A stretch of DNA of 64,000 bases from Shinisaurus crocodilurus (taxonomy: Eukaryota > Chordata > Lepidosauria > Squamata > Shinisauridae): the NCBI GenBank assembly GCA_021292165.1, contig CM037877.1:7121980-7185979 (forward strand), read 5' to 3'. A program made the translations under genes and the position numbers. A model generated the notes under the pieces. It ran no database searches and was not told the origin of the DNA. It saw only the letters and a program-made list of their open reading frames with translations. Numbering within the stretch: the stretch's first letter is position 1; every line of letters begins with the position of its first letter. Below, piece by piece: positions 1-10,850 of this stretch.

Positions 1-935
1 GTTTTCCATCCTCAATCTGCTGCCGATAAATTTCATTGGATGACCTAAGTTCTGCCATTACAAGAGAAGGAGAAAAGTCCCTCTCTCTGTCCACTTTCTC
101 TGATCTGCTGTGCCTTTCTTCCGATGGCCAGTCTCAGGCAGAGCAGAGGAGGGCCTGAGGACACGAAACCTCTGACTGAGTGTATAACGTTGTCACCTGG
201 CTCTGAGCAAGGAGCTCTTCTGGACGACAACAACTTAGTGGTGTAAGAAGCATGCAGCAACGGGCAACAAATGTTGATAAAGGAGCCCGCCAGAGTCATA
301 ACTATGAACGGGAGGGGAAAAGAAAGGATGAGGAAGATCCACTGGCTATGAAGCTGCCGGAAGGAATTTGCTGCCTTCTCCCCTGATCTTCTCAATTCCT
401 GCCCATGAGGAATTTTCATGCAACTTTGCATAGGAAATTGTTCGCACTGAGCAGTCTTTTTCCTGGTGGAACAAACACTGCAACATCTCTTCTGCTTGAG
501 TCCCAGCCCTCGGTAACTGTGGTGCATATACTCCAGGCGGGAAAGCAAACATCAGGGATGGAACCAAGGGCTGGTGGTCACCATAACCCAGCTTTCATTG
601 CACGAGCCATCTCCAAACGTGTTCCAGGTGGCCGCATGGCAAAGTGTTTGTCCGAGTTCTTCCTCAGCTGCCCAGCCAGGTCAGTTTTCAGTCAGATGTA
701 GCAGCAAATGTTAGCTTGCCTCTTGGTATGCTAAAAAACTTAGCTGGCTGCACAACGAAGTAATCAAAGGGCCACCTTGCCACGGAATGTAGTCACGTGA
801 ATTGTCCCACAGTAGGTGGCATCTAAGGGTCAAAGCGGACGGATGCCGAAAAGGGGCTCACAGGGCTGTGAAAGCACTCCAAAAACTCTCATTTCAATGT
901 ATCCAAAGCAGAGCAGCATAGTGAACACTGCTATA
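1..935. other. Non-repeat stretch, no gene recognised
   Basis: No recognisable repeat, exon or RNA gene. A 167-codon frame on the minus strand (45-548) has no domain, no family resemblance and ordinary composition, so I treat it as chance. A codon-free explanation fits: intergenic DNA. Confidence 0.4.
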
Positions 936-943
936 TAGTACAG

Positions 944-1695
944 CAGAGGTGGGCAACTTGTGGCCATCCAGATGTTTTGGCCTATAACCCCCTGTGATGG
1001 ATTGAGGGCCTACACAGGCTTAAGTTTGCTGAAGCCTGAAGGCCCAAACACTTCCCTAGATTTGTTGAAGCCTGAAGGCCCAAACACTCCAGGGTGGGAG
1101 GGGGAGTTGAGAGTTTTAGTTTACCCAATAGAAGTTAAGAATTAGATATCCTGTTCAAAGTCACATGATTATAACCTTCCATTCCTGGGAAGGCTATATA
1201 TGTGTGGGGTGTGGTCAGCTAGAGGGAGAGAGAGCCAGCCTGCAGAGAGAGCTAGCAGCAGAAGGAGATGAAGCAGAGAGAGAGAGAGAGAGAGACTGGT
1301 TGCAGAGGAGATAGGTAGTCTGAAGTTAAACTAGAGAACCTTGGATTGTTTGTTTGTTTTATTTTATCATACTTGCTTTTGAATTATAACCACTCTATTA
1401 AGTAATTACCCAAATATAATAAGTAAAGTTTGTTGTGCACCCTGGTTTGTTGGAGTGACTTATTCACCACGTCTAAAGCCTACACCCATGCTACTGGAAG
1501 CAGGCAAAGGATTTGATCTCCTGGAACGGGAGGGGCTTTGAGAAGAGGCAGAGATCTTCCAAAGGGCAGATCAAGGGGTCCCTGCAGTAGCGGAACCTTG
1601 ACACCCCCATCAGCCCTAGCCAGCATAGGCAACGGTGAGAGATGATGGGAGCTGTAGGCCAAAACACCTGGAGGACCACAAGTTGCCCACCCCTG
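944..1695. mobile_element. Hairpin hAT-type MITE, split by an LTR
   Basis: The left arm begins cagaggtgggcaacttgtgg (944) and the right arm ends with its inverse, ccacaagttgcccacccctg (1695). The inner arms (agatgttttggcc / ggccaaaacacct) are also complementary. The flanks tagtacag and tgctgcag may be a decayed 8-bp target duplication. The element is interrupted at 993-1603. Confidence 0.75.
993..1603 (+). mobile_element. Solo LTR (611 bp) nested in the MITE
   Basis: The insert starts TGTGATGG and ends CTTGACA, so it has TG...CA termini. It is flanked by CCCCC on both sides (988-992 and 1604-1608), a 5-bp duplication typical of LTR integration. It holds a TATA-like ggctatatatg near 1191 and an AT-rich stretch with an imperfect polyadenylation signal near 1420. 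No coding remnant is visible. The strand is inferred from the TATA/poly(A) order. Confidence 0.7.
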
Positions 1696-1703
1696 TGCTG
1701 CAG

Positions 1704-2786
1704 CTATCTTCTCTCCTGCTGTTGGGGAACCTAGAACCATACCTGAGGTTGGCCAGTTCTATCTCAGGGACTCCACAGGAAGAGGCGGAATCTGCAGTGG
1801 AGCGGCAGGCCTCCTCCTCCTCCCCCTCAGGTGAAGGGAACTCACTCATTGGCTGCCTCTTCCTCCTCCTCCTCCTCCTTAACTGGTTGCCAGGTGCTTC
1901 ATTCCTCGATGGGAGGAGGCAGCAGCAGGAGGAGGAGGCAGCAGCACTGCCCGCAGCCAGCCAGGAGGAATTGGCTATGCAGCAGATGCATGCACATTAA
2001 AGAGTACAAACCATTCCAACAGTGCCGTGCACCTAACCTCCCTTTAACGTGCACCTGTCGTCATGGCCCTGTGTTAGGAAACAGGTGAACAATGTGTAGG
2101 TGGAAAGGTAGCATGCAGTTAGCCAAGGAGAAGCTGCTTGCATTCTGATGGGGCCTACGGTTGCATTTGATGCAGCTCAGATGATCTTGATTCCCTCGTA
2201 TGAGGACGTGTGAGTTAGGAAGAATAACTATGGCAGAAGTGTAAGGGAACGAGCAATGCGGGGGCCTCTTTCCCTCGTTAGAATTGCCCATACAGACTCC
2301 CCTTTCTTCCTTTACTTACTGTACTTTCTCAGTCTTGAAGGTGGGAGCCTGTGGAAGGCAGCGCCTGCTTTGCCAGTCAGTTTCCTCTTCTCCTGTTGAT
2401 CATTAACATGCTGGAAAGGGCTTGAAAGGAACAGTGCCATTTTTTATTTTTTTTTAAAAAAGGGATTTATTCATTTATTCATCAAGGTTAAGGACCCTGA
2501 AAAACTGCTGTCGACATCTTTTAGCTCTCAGTTCTTTCAAATCTCACATCCATTATATTCCTAAATCCAGCACTCCCTCCCCTGCTGGACGTTTTTTCTC
2601 AAGGCAGAACTATCGTTACAGGCCTAACGTTACAATAAATCCCTTTTGAAAAATTCGGTATTCCAGTACAATTGCTTGGAGAAAACCAGAGTTTGGGAAG
2701 AATTTTCTTGGTGTAAAGCAGGCATCAAGTGATCTTCTCCTCCAGCAAAGTCCTCGCCTGATCCACAGCCCAGATAATCTGGGTTC
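1704..2786. other. Non-repeat stretch with a GGA/TCC-rich patch
   Basis: Around 1800-1960 the sequence is rich in cctcctcctc and ggaggagg triplets, which gives artificial Ser/Leu- or Glu-rich frames. Otherwise nothing is recognised. Confidence 0.35.
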
Positions 2787-2794
2787 TTCTAGCC

Positions 2795-3708
2795 CAGTGA
2801 TGGCGAACCTATGGCACGGGTGCCACAGCTGGCACGCAGGGACCTCTCTGTGGGCACTCGAGCCATTGGTCACCAGATCGCAAAAAGACTGTCCCCTTCT
2901 GCAAAACACAAATGAGCTTGTTCTTTCTCACAGTGTGGAACAGAATGATTTTATTCTAGAATTCCTGTTACAGAATTCTTTTCTACACTGTTGTCACATT
3001 TAAAAGATTTTGAAGAATGATGCACAAAGCATGGCTTGGATGTAAAGCCCTAACAGTTGACCTGAGTGCTGCATGTGTTGCTCTCAAACTAATGGAGTAT
3101 GAGCCAAGGTTTGACAAATTATCAGCATGCATGTAATAGAAAAAATCACATTAATTGTGCAAAAGCATGCCCAATGCAAACTTTTACCTAATGCAGTGTT
3201 TGCAGTCCAAGACATAAAGTGTTTATAATGTGTTAAGCATGTCTAGTTTTCTTGTTTATCTTGCTCATCCTAGTACAGGTTGACTTTTACTAATCCAACA
3301 CCTGTAGAAGCAGGGAAAGGACCCGGGGTAAAGCTTGCCCCATACAATGTCAGTCTGGCATATAATCATATTACAAGTTGAGAATCCCTTATCCAAAAAT
3401 ACATGTGCCTAATTATTTAACAAGTTTGTATAAATTCCCTTCAGGCTATGTGTACAATGTAGTACTATAATAATTTTTTGAGTTGATTTTTTTTTTCAAC
3501 AAAAAACTGTTTGTATCATTGAAAGCTGTTATTGTGTTTTTCTTTTAAGATAAAAGATGTTAATTAGTTTGGACAACTGTATGAGTTGTTTTTCTAAAAC
3601 TAAAACCTCGATATTCAGGTTTAATTGCAGTGTTGGCACTTTGAAATAAATAAGTTGGTTTTGTGTTGCTGTTTGGGCACTCGGGCTCAAAAAGGTTCGC
3701 CATCACTG
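2795..3708. mobile_element. hAT DNA transposon, non-autonomous, complete (914 bp)
   Basis: The terminal inverted repeats are cagtgatggcgaacct (2795) and aggttcgccatcactg (3708). The element is bounded by a perfect 8-bp target duplication, ttctagcc (2787-2794 and 3709-3716), which is diagnostic of hAT. The interior has no transposase frame and contains AT-rich sequence. The 'gatggcgaacctatggcac' head resembles vertebrate Charlie/SPIN-type elements as I recall them. Confidence 0.9.
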
Positions 3709-3749
3709 TTCTAGCCGATTTAAGCATGACCGCCCCGACCCTTTCTCGT

Positions 3750-3900
3750 TGTTATGATAAGTAACTGGATGCTCCAGTTGAGAGGTCAAAAGGAGAGGAG
3801 CCTGTGTGAGCTCAGCAGGCCTGGAGATGTGCACAATAAAGCTTTAGCCACTACTACCAGGCCTCTGTCTTCCTTGGGCATAGAATCCACAACCAAAACA
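3750..3900 (+). repeat. 5' LTR end and primer-binding site boundary of the Gypsy-like element
   Basis: An AATAAA signal (cacaataaagctt, about 3832) precedes a short R/U5-like segment ending aaaaca at 3900. The next bases, TGGTGTCAGAAGTA, start with TGG as tRNA-primer sites do. The left limit is uncertain because the hAT insertion lies just upstream. Confidence 0.5.
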
Positions 3901-3986
3901 TGGTGTCAGAAGTAAATCTCTTCTTCTGAAGACAAAGAGGGCTCAAGCAGCATGTTTACAAAGACAACACACACACTAGCGGCAGA

Positions 3987-4658
3987 CAGGGGTGTTGAAG
4001 AGTCCTTGGTTTTGAGTCACGAGTCTTTGGACTCGAGTCCAAGTCCGAGTCCTTGGTCCAAAATGGTGACTCACGAGTCACGAGTCACGAGTCACTCCCA
4101 AAGCTGACTCCACGAGTCCCTATTAAAATCAATGGGGGGTTTTCCCAACAAAATAAGGCTACTTCAGATGTGTGGCTTAAATAAATTCTAGGCACAAGTG
4201 TGCCTTTTTATTTCAAAACTCTGCAACTGATTTTGGCAAGAACAGACCAGGCAGACAAACCCAAAATAACCAGACAGGCAGAGGAGGCAGGGAACCCCAA
4301 AACAGGCAGGCAGAGGCCTTTGTCTTGGACAATTCAAACTGTGGAACTGGTTAAGAAGAGACCAGGCAGGCAGAGGAGGCAGGGAACCCCAAACAGGCAG
4401 GCAGAGGCAGCCAAACCCAAAATGTCTGAAAGGTTGCATTTTAGGGAAATGATTTTAAAAAATAAAGTTGCTGTACTTCCTAAAACCTATCCATGTTGCA
4501 TTTGAGGAACACGATTTTGGAACACGAGTCCTTGGTCTCAAGTCCAGAGTCGAGTCTCGAGTCCCATTAAAAATATTGGGACTTGAATCTGACTCGAGTC
4601 AGAGGGGGACTCAGTCCGACTCACGAGTCAAGTCCTGGAGTCCAAGTCCCCATCCCTG
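3987..4658. mobile_element. hAT-type MITE with GAGTC arrays, copy 1 (672 bp)
   Basis: The termini are caggggtgttgaagag (3987) and gtccccatccctg (4658), inverted at CAGGG(A/G)TG / CATCCCTG. The flanking duplication is gcggcaga / gtggcaga (3979-3986 and 4659-4666; 8 bp, one mismatch). About 110 bp at each end is built from overlapping gactcgagtc and cacgagtc units, which are palindromic. The middle (4200-4430) contains two diverged copies of a 'ggcaggcagagg' segment. No transposase. Confidence 0.85.
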
Positions 4659-4664
4659 GTGGCA

Positions 4665-5432
4665 GAAGAAGATTTTGTGGCAATGGCAGCAAGCATGATT
4701 CCAGTTCCAGGGCCCACGGACATGATGGGTGATCTTTTTACTACTTGGATGTTTTTCAAAGCACAGTGGGAGAATTATGAAGTTGCTACAGGACTGGATG
4801 GCAAAGATAAAAAGAATTGAGGGTTGCAACACTGCTATCAGTAATGGGGAAAGAATGTCATTTGCTCCAGTGACACCTTGATATTCCACCAGCAGACAGG
4901 CAAGATCCTTCCAAATTACTAGAAGCACTTCAGAAGTATTTTGAGCCTACTAGAAATGCCATATATGAATGCTATCTCTTTAATAAATGTACACAGGAAC
5001 CTGATGAAACTATATAGATCAATTTGTTGCTAAATTGCGCAAAATGGCAGATTCATGTGCATACACCACTTTGAAAGAAGAATTAATCAGAGACAGACTT
5101 GTTATAGGCATTAAGAACAAGGGAGCACAGATGAGAATGCCCAGAAAGCCTGCCTTGACTCTGCAGGAAGCCATAGACATCTGCAAAGCTAGTGAACAAA
5201 CCCTGATGCAAATGCAAGAAATGCACCCTTGGAAGCTGACAGCATGCATTATATCAACAAAAACAAACTAACATGCACATGCCATCATGCAAAACCAATG
5301 CCGAACCCAAGAGATTTCAAAGTGAGAGTTGCGGATACTGTGGCAAACTGCATGATCCTGGCAAGTGCCCAGCATTTGGAACTATATGCAGAAACTGAGG
5401 CAGAAACAAATCATAGTTGGCAGACTTTGTAA
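4665..5432 (+). pseudogene. Gypsy-like gag remnant
   Basis: Frames between 4665 and 5432 read like a retrotransposon capsid region. One segment near 4690-4810 holds the run TWMFFKAQWENYE. Another near 5020-5230 holds the run LKEELIRDRLVIGI, typical of the Ty3/Gypsy gag that precedes a zinc knuckle. A degraded cysteine-rich knuckle lies near 5325-5400 in a different frame. In-frame stops (for example the tgag near 4820 and the tag near 5015) and frame changes make it non-functional. Confidence 0.7.
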
Positions 5433-5544
5433 GCAAGCAAAACCTGCACAGCATGTGAAACAAGTAGACAATGATGATCTTTACAGTAATTCAGACAGTG
5501 ATGTTTTCTACATGCATGACATCAAAACAGTGCACACTAAGACA

Positions 5545-5832
5545 AAGAAATGGTTTCTCAAACTTGTATTGGCACCGTGCACAAAAACTTTGCAAGCCTG
5601 GCTCGAGCAAGAAACAGAATGCCAAACAGACAGTGGTGCATCTGTAAATGTAATGGGCTGCAGAGACTTTCTCAACATAATGCAAGATGGAGAAGCAGAA
5701 CCATCACCCAGCAAAGTCAAGCTGAGACTATATGATGGCACAATTCTCACACCACTATGGCAATGTGTGCTGCAAGCAGAATACCGAGGAAAACAACATC
5801 AACTAGAATTCCAAATTGTGAATTCCAGGTAA
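5545..5832 (+). pseudogene. Gypsy-like aspartic protease remnant
   Basis: The frame contains TDSGASVNV, the retropepsin-type active-site motif (D-S/T-G-A), at about 5626-5652. It is followed by the hydrophobic strands and the LRLYDGT stretch expected of a retrotransposon protease. It stays open for the whole domain but ends at a stop at 5830, before the linker to reverse transcriptase. It lies directly between the gag and reverse-transcriptase remnants, in the standard order. Confidence 0.7.
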
Positions 5833-5879
5833 AAGCCCCTCCTCTCGGCAAGCACAAATGAACGTTTGAAATTAGGAAC

Positions 5880-6588
5880 ATTGCAGACTTCACAAGACAT
5901 CCACATAGTCAGAACAGAAACCAACAGAACCTTGGCACTGGGGAAAGCAAAAAATGGCATATCAAAAGCACAAATTCTCGTGCACTACCATGATGTCTTT
6001 GAATGACTTGGATGTCATTGGAGAGCCAGTGTGGCGTAGTGGTGAGAGTGTTGGACTGGGACTCAGGAGATCCGGGTTCTAGTCCCCGCTCAGCCATGAA
6101 ACCCACTGGGTGACTTTGGGCCAGTCACTGACTCTCAGCCTAACCTTCCTCGCAGGGTTGTTGCGAGGATAAAATGGAGAGGAGAGGAGGAGGAGGAGGA
6201 GGATTATGTAAGCCGCCTTGGGTTCCTTGCAGGAAAAGAAGGCGGGGTATAAATATAATAAATAAATAAATTAAATAAAATAAAGTGTCTCCCAGGCACT
6301 TTACATTTAAAAATAGATGAAACAGCGCAGCCAGTGCAACATATGCCACGTCGAATCCCTGTGACATTGAAAGAAAAAGTTATGACTGCAATAAGAGAAA
6401 TGGAAAAGAATAGAATCGTCGTCAGAGTGACAGAACCTACCAAGTGGATAAGCAGCATGGTAGCCATAGAGAAACCTGGTAAACTTCACATCTGTATAGA
6501 ACCCATTTGTTGTAAGTCAACAAATGCCACGAACATGTGCATCATGCAGGTACACTCGTTAGTGTGGCAGGTTCCACGACGTGTGTGA
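5880..6588 (+). pseudogene. Gypsy-like reverse transcriptase, N-terminal remnant
   Basis: The right half (6285-6500) encodes PRRIPVTLKEKV and WISSMVAIEKPGK. This matches the conserved opening of Ty3/Gypsy reverse transcriptase, where a proline-rich P-R-R-V/I-P segment is followed by W-V/I-S-S-x-V. The left half (to about 6022) encodes the short YHDVF-type run that normally precedes it. A Sauria SINE separates the two. After about 6510 the similarity stops, so the catalytic YxDD part is absent. Confidence 0.7.
6023..6284 (+). mobile_element. Sauria/ACA SINE, copy 1
   Basis: tRNA-derived head agccagtgtggcgtagtgg with box-B-like ggttctagtcc, body ctgggtgactttgggccagt, 3' part gtaagccgccttgggttcc, and an AT-rich aataaataaa tail. 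Inserted into the Gypsy-like pol remnant, so it is younger than that element. Confidence 0.92.
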
Positions 6589-6595
6589 CACAACC

Positions 6596-7410
6596 CTGTG
6601 ATAACAGAGCGTGCAGACGCAGGAGGCAACCACTGAAGTCATGCAGAGCTGCTTTCCAGGTTGGATGTTCTGAAGAAGGATATAAGAAATGGATGCTACA
6701 CTCCCTGTTCATATGATAAAATTGGATGTTCAGGAAGTCGGATGCTGGGCTAGATGGATCCGGAAATTGAGGCAGGAGGGATGCGTTTAGGATGATTTTC
6801 CCAGCAGCTGTGCCCTGCCTTGAGCCTCCTCCTCAGTCCTAAAATGGCGAGAGTGATTGGTGGGGCAGTTCTGGTAGAAAATGGTGCCATCTCTCTCTTT
6901 CTCCCCTCTTAAAAATCCCTCAAAACCTACCCCTTCTGTGAAGTCTTGGCCTTGGTGCCTGATCCCCAACCAAAACAAAGCTTAAGTATGTCGATATAAG
7001 ACCAAACACTCTTATATCAGAGCGAGTCTCTGGCGGGCGTGAGCGGGGCCGATTTCGCAGTTACATCCCTACCTTGCCTCCTCTGTTGTCTTTTCCTGCT
7101 CTGATATTGTTGAAAATTTAGATTGGAAGCGCCTTTGGCCACAAACTGAAGTGTAGGGAGCTTCCTTGGCGAAGGAGAACAATATGTTTTCTTAGTCCTC
7201 CCGCCGCCATCAAAGCTACAAACGAGTGATAGGCTACATTTATACATACGTGTATATTTATTTTATGTATATTGAGGAGAGGGTTGGTCAAGATGACCTC
7301 TCAAGGATCCACCTCAACATGGGGATTCTGTGATTGCACCAAGGAGAGCTGCTGAAATGGGCCAAACTGGTTGGACACGGTTAACCCGGTAGATCCCCAT
7401 TCTTTTCGGC
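6596..7410. other. Non-repeat stretch, nothing recognised
   Basis: No repeat, exon or RNA gene is recognisable. Confidence 0.35.
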
Positions 7411-7941
7411 CAGGAATAGGCAATCTGAGGTCCTCCAGGTGTTTTGGTCTACAACTCCAAGGGAGGCTCGGAGAGCAGCGACCAGAGGGAGGGCCTTCTT
7501 TGTGGTAGCCCCCCAACTCTGGGACAAGCTCCCCCCTGAGGCCCGCCTGGTGCCAACTCTACAGTCCTTTCAGCGCCAGGTTAAGACTGCCCTCCATGCT
7601 GAGGCCTTTAACAACTCTACATAGTGCATGGTGGGGTGGTTATTTTTTAAATCTTTTATGGGTCACGTTGCATTAATTTGTTTTAGCTTTTTGTGTCATT
7701 TTAAACTTGGTTTTAAATTTTTATAATGTTTTTATTGCGCACATTTTATATTGTATTATGTCTTTTATTGATTGTTGTAAACCGCCGAGAGAGCTTTGGC
7801 TGTTGGGCGGTATATAAATAAAATCAACAACAACAACAACAAACAACAAACAACAACTCCCACAATGCCTGTCCATTGGTCATGCTGGCTGGGGATTATG
7901 GGAGTCCAAACTTCTAGAGGGCATGAGCTTGCCCACCCCTG
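7411..7941. mobile_element. Hairpin MITE of the 'gggcaac' type, split by a LINE
   Basis: The left arm starts caggaataggcaatctgagg and the right arm ends gagcttgcccacccctg (7941). The acaactcc... and ...gggagtcc inner parts are complementary. A LINE tail occupies the centre. Confidence 0.55.
7460..7851 (+). mobile_element. L2-like LINE 3' end (ORF2 C-terminus plus 3'UTR)
   Basis: A short frame at 7463-7624 encodes RGRAFFVVAPQLWDKLPPEA and a following FQRQVKTAL segment. This is the conserved C-terminal tail of L2-type ORF2 proteins. It is followed by an AT-rich 3'UTR, the segment 'accgccgagagagctttgg', tatataaataaaat and a (CAA)n tail. The sequence acaactcc flanks both sides and is the likely target duplication. 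Confidence 0.75.
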
Positions 7942-8452
7942 TATTGGGCCGTTGGCTCTAAACAGCCAGCAAATATCTGAGTGGGATGCCTCTTCCGCCA
8001 CCTTCTCCCCTCTCCTCCTCTAAGGAATGCACTAACTGAGTCTCTGTGAAAATGCAAGCCATTTTCGGGAGAGACACGATTTGGCGGGGGGGCATTTCTT
8101 GGAAGCCCAGAAGGTGCTGCTCCCAGAGGCGGTGTTAGAGGGCAGCCCCCTCGGCTGGAGCCCCGAATCTTTCATTTGGAGCCCCGAATCTCTGGGAGAC
8201 CCTCTACCCCACCACCCTGCTGTCCAGGGGCACTTGCTGAAAGAAAGGGACTGGTCCCCTGATGATCTCTGTTGCATCTGATCCCTCGGGACTAGCTGGC
8301 TTTTTGCCCACATGTGCTTCACCTCCTGCTGCCTCTCCTTGAATCTCTCTGTCTGAGGTTTCTTATTCTGAAATCAACTGCCCTCCCCTCGACCCCTCCC
8401 CTGTCTGTACATCCCTTTTTACAAATAGGGGTGTCCTTAGGAGACAGGGCCC

Positions 8453-8455
<3 letters not shown>
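7942..8455. other. Non-repeat stretch, nothing recognised
   Basis: A local duplicated phrase (agccccgaatctttcattt / gagccccgaatctctggga, 8159-8195) is present. No gene is recognised. Confidence 0.3.

Positions 8456-8489
<34 letters not shown>
8456..8489. repeat. (CA)n microsatellite
   Basis: Uninterrupted CA dinucleotides, 17 units, followed by GA units. Confidence 0.98.
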
Positions 8490-8494
<5 letters not shown>

Positions 8495-8646
8495 GAGAGA
8501 TATATTTGAGCATGTGTAAATTAGCATATGCAGATTTGTTCTTATTTTTTTGTCCTGTGGACCTTTTCGGTACCTGGCACCGCCCCTGCATACCAATGAT
8601 TAGAAATCTAATGGGGGAGCCGTGTTTGTTGGGAGTCCTTTTATGC

Positions 8647-8784
8647 CAGGGCTCTCCAACCTTGGGGGTCCCCAGATGTTGCTGGCCTACAGCTCCCAGC
8701 ATGCCCAGCCAGCATGGCTAATGGCAAGGGATTCTGGGAGCTGTAGTCCAGCAACGTCTGGGGACCCAAGGTTGGAGAGCCCTG
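8647..8784. mobile_element. Hairpin hAT-type MITE, 'ccttgggtcccc' family, copy 1
   Basis: The ends are cagggctctccaacc and ggttggagagccctg. The arms are almost fully complementary around a central catgctggc / gccagcatg. The flanks ttttatgc and ttctaagc look like a decayed 8-bp duplication. Confidence 0.85.
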
Positions 8785-9068
8785 TTCTAAGCTCTGAAAC
8801 CTCATCAGTGCTCAAGCTGTATATTTCTGAATAAATATTACCTTACGTCTCCCTCCACTCTCAGAGAATTTGGGAACAGAACAGAGCCTGTGCATAAAAC
8901 CCCCTCTGTCCCTCCTTACCCTCCCCTATACCACCACGGACATCACCCAGGAAGGACAACGCCATCAAGCCCTACCTTCCGGGGATACCAACAGCCATCA
9001 AGTCAGCTGTCCGGGGGATGAACTGTGTGACAGCAGGAATGCCCTGGCCTTCTTAACAGTTGTGGTGA

Positions 9069-9070
<2 letters not shown>

Positions 9071-9116
<46 letters not shown>
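9071..9116. repeat. (TAA)n microsatellite
   Basis: About 15 TAA units. It probably is the tail of the minus-strand repeat that follows. Confidence 0.97.
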
Positions 9117-9117
<1 letters not shown>

Positions 9118-9560
9118 TTTTATTTATTACCCACCTCTCCATCTAGATCGAGGCGGGGAACAACAGAAAATATAAAATACCTAAACTAAAACAACACAAT
9201 ATGTACTATTAAACATCTTAAAACATCCTAAAAACATCTTAAAACATCTTTAAAACATCTTTAAAACATCCTAAAATTCCGCCGGATAGGCCTGCCGGAA
9301 GAGTTCAGTCTTTATGGCTTTTTTAAAGTCCAGAAGACTGACAAGTTGACGTATCTCCTCCGGCAGGCCATTCCATAATCTGGGAGCAGCAGAAGAGAAA
9401 TATCCGGATGGAGGCGGTCTTCTAGGTATGCCGGCCGCAGGCCATTCGTGGCTTTATACCTCTTCGCAAAACCTTTAATAGAGCTGGCGGAGGCCATAGG
9501 GAGCCACGGTAGATACTGGGGTAGTGGTGTAATGTTCTCCCAGTGACCCACCCTCCATTA
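9117..9560 (-). mobile_element. LINE/SINE-like interspersed repeat, reversed, with (TAA)n tail
   Basis: Read on the minus strand it ends in an A-rich region with repeated aagatgtttt units, then cccgcctcgatctagatgg and a tail of (ATT)n. The upstream part contains tccggcaggccattccataa (on +), a phrase that looks like a multicopy squamate repeat. Family not identified. Confidence 0.5.
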
Positions 9561-9589
9561 AAAAAAGTGTGCTGTATGGTTTAGAGCAG

Positions 9590-9930
9590 CGGCATGAACT
9601 CCAGGGCCAGGGCCAAGGGTAGCCATCGCTGGGCAGCTGCCGAGGACCCGTAACCCAGCAGGCGCCCTCCTTTTCACCTTTGCAACGTACTTGTTCACCT
9701 GCCTCTCACACTCTTGTCCAGAGGACAGGGAGGAGCAGTAGATGCAACGGCCTACTTGCCCCCTGGCTCCCTGCCCGTCAAGTGGTAGCAGTGACGAGAA
9801 GGAGCATGAGGAGCCACAGCAGCTGGTGTCCATGGAAGTGAGAAGGTCGGCTTCCTGCAGGAGGGGCCCATGGAGCGTGTCTTGCCCCAGGGGCCCCTCA
9901 AAAACCTGGAGCCAGCGCTGATAAACTCTG
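9590..9930 (-). repeat. Interspersed repeat X, minus copy (pairs with 12385-12760)
   Basis: The reverse complement matches 12385-12760 in order. Shared landmarks are the aaccttgagc/ctggag start, the ccatggaggt/ccatggg segment, tgacgggc, gagaggcaggtgaa, and the agccctcggcaggtgcc end. The family is not recognised. The two copies are in opposite orientation about 2.5 kb apart. Confidence 0.6.
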
Positions 9931-10850
9931 CAGGGATTTAGGGAAGTGTCCCGAGTCAGCCTGTCTGATACGTGCACACCACACACACACACACCCCCCC
10001 GCTTCCAAGTATCCGGTGATTATCCCCCAAAGCAAAGGCCTTCAGACGTCTTGTGCCCATCCTTCTCAGCCTCTTGTTGTCCTCCTAGCAATTAAATAGA
10101 AAGTGAAAAATTATAGACCTGAGGCAAACATGCCAAACGGCGTGTTCATTTTCTCTCTCTCTCTGTCTCTCTCTCTCTCTCAAGCAAAGCCAGCCTGGCG
10201 TCCTTCCACGGGCCTTCATTATATTTTACGGCCATGCTACAGTAGTTAAGAGCATAATTTAGGAAGTGTCAGTAGCTGAGTGTGGGGGGAGCCATCTTAA
10301 CCCTCCTGTGGCACCACACGCTGACTCAAAATGACACATGGCTCAGGGAAACATTAGTGTTGTCTTTACATGAGGAAAAATATTGTCTTAGAGGCCCCCG
10401 CCATAAATACGGCGAAGCTGTCCCACCCCGCCCTCCCCCCGGCAACCCAAATGCGATGTTTCTCTGAGTAACAGCTCCGTAGGGAGGGCAGAGAGAAGAA
10501 GGGGAGCGGGTGCTTGAGAGAAGATGGCCAGCACATGAGTGCATTAGCAGTGGTGAGGCAAAGGCAATAGATGTGCCATGGTCTCCATTGCCCCAGTTGC
10601 GCAAGAGAGAAAGCTTCTGGTCTTCAGCTTTGTTCTGCAGGAAGTGCAGATCGCAAAAGAGGTCTTCTCACCTAAGTAGTGCAGGGTTGTGTTTTTTTTT
10701 TTAATGGCGGCTGAGGAATGAGGGAATGGCCTCACCCCTTGCTTTGCTGTCAGGTACTCTAAAAGCCGCCTCCCCCACACACGCTAGTACCCCTCCCCGA
10801 AAAACTCAGTGCAATTGTTTGTATTTCTGATCGGTTAGTAACCCTAGGTC
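9931..10850. other. Mostly single-copy stretch with a pyrimidine microsatellite
   Basis: It contains a short CA run (9974-9994) and a CT run (10151-10182). About 10190-10260 has an unusual mixed-composition segment (ttatattttacggccatgc) of the kind seen in conserved non-coding DNA. No exon is recognised. Confidence 0.35.

Larger units (their letters stand above)
3750..6595 (+). mobile_element. Decayed Ty3/Gypsy-like LTR retrotransposon, multiply interrupted
   Basis: The order is a 5' LTR end, a primer-binding site (tggtgtcagaagta at 3901), a gag remnant, an aspartic protease with a DSG active site, and the beginning of reverse transcriptase. It is broken by stop codons and by two insertions: a hAT element in the leader (3987-4658) and a Sauria SINE in pol (6023-6284). 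Reverse transcriptase is lost after its first strands, and there is no integrase and no 3' LTR. Annotation is by motif order; a search against Gypsy consensus sequences would fix the family. Confidence 0.8.

Noticed and set aside
45..548. 167-codon minus-strand frame
   Set aside because: No family resemblance; two other frames overlap it; no splice signals in suitable positions.
8314..8721. 135-codon frame with Thr-His and Cys-Val repeats
   Set aside because: It runs through a CA microsatellite and into a hairpin MITE. The same artefact occurs at 13.7, 46.3, 48.5 and 49.3 kb.
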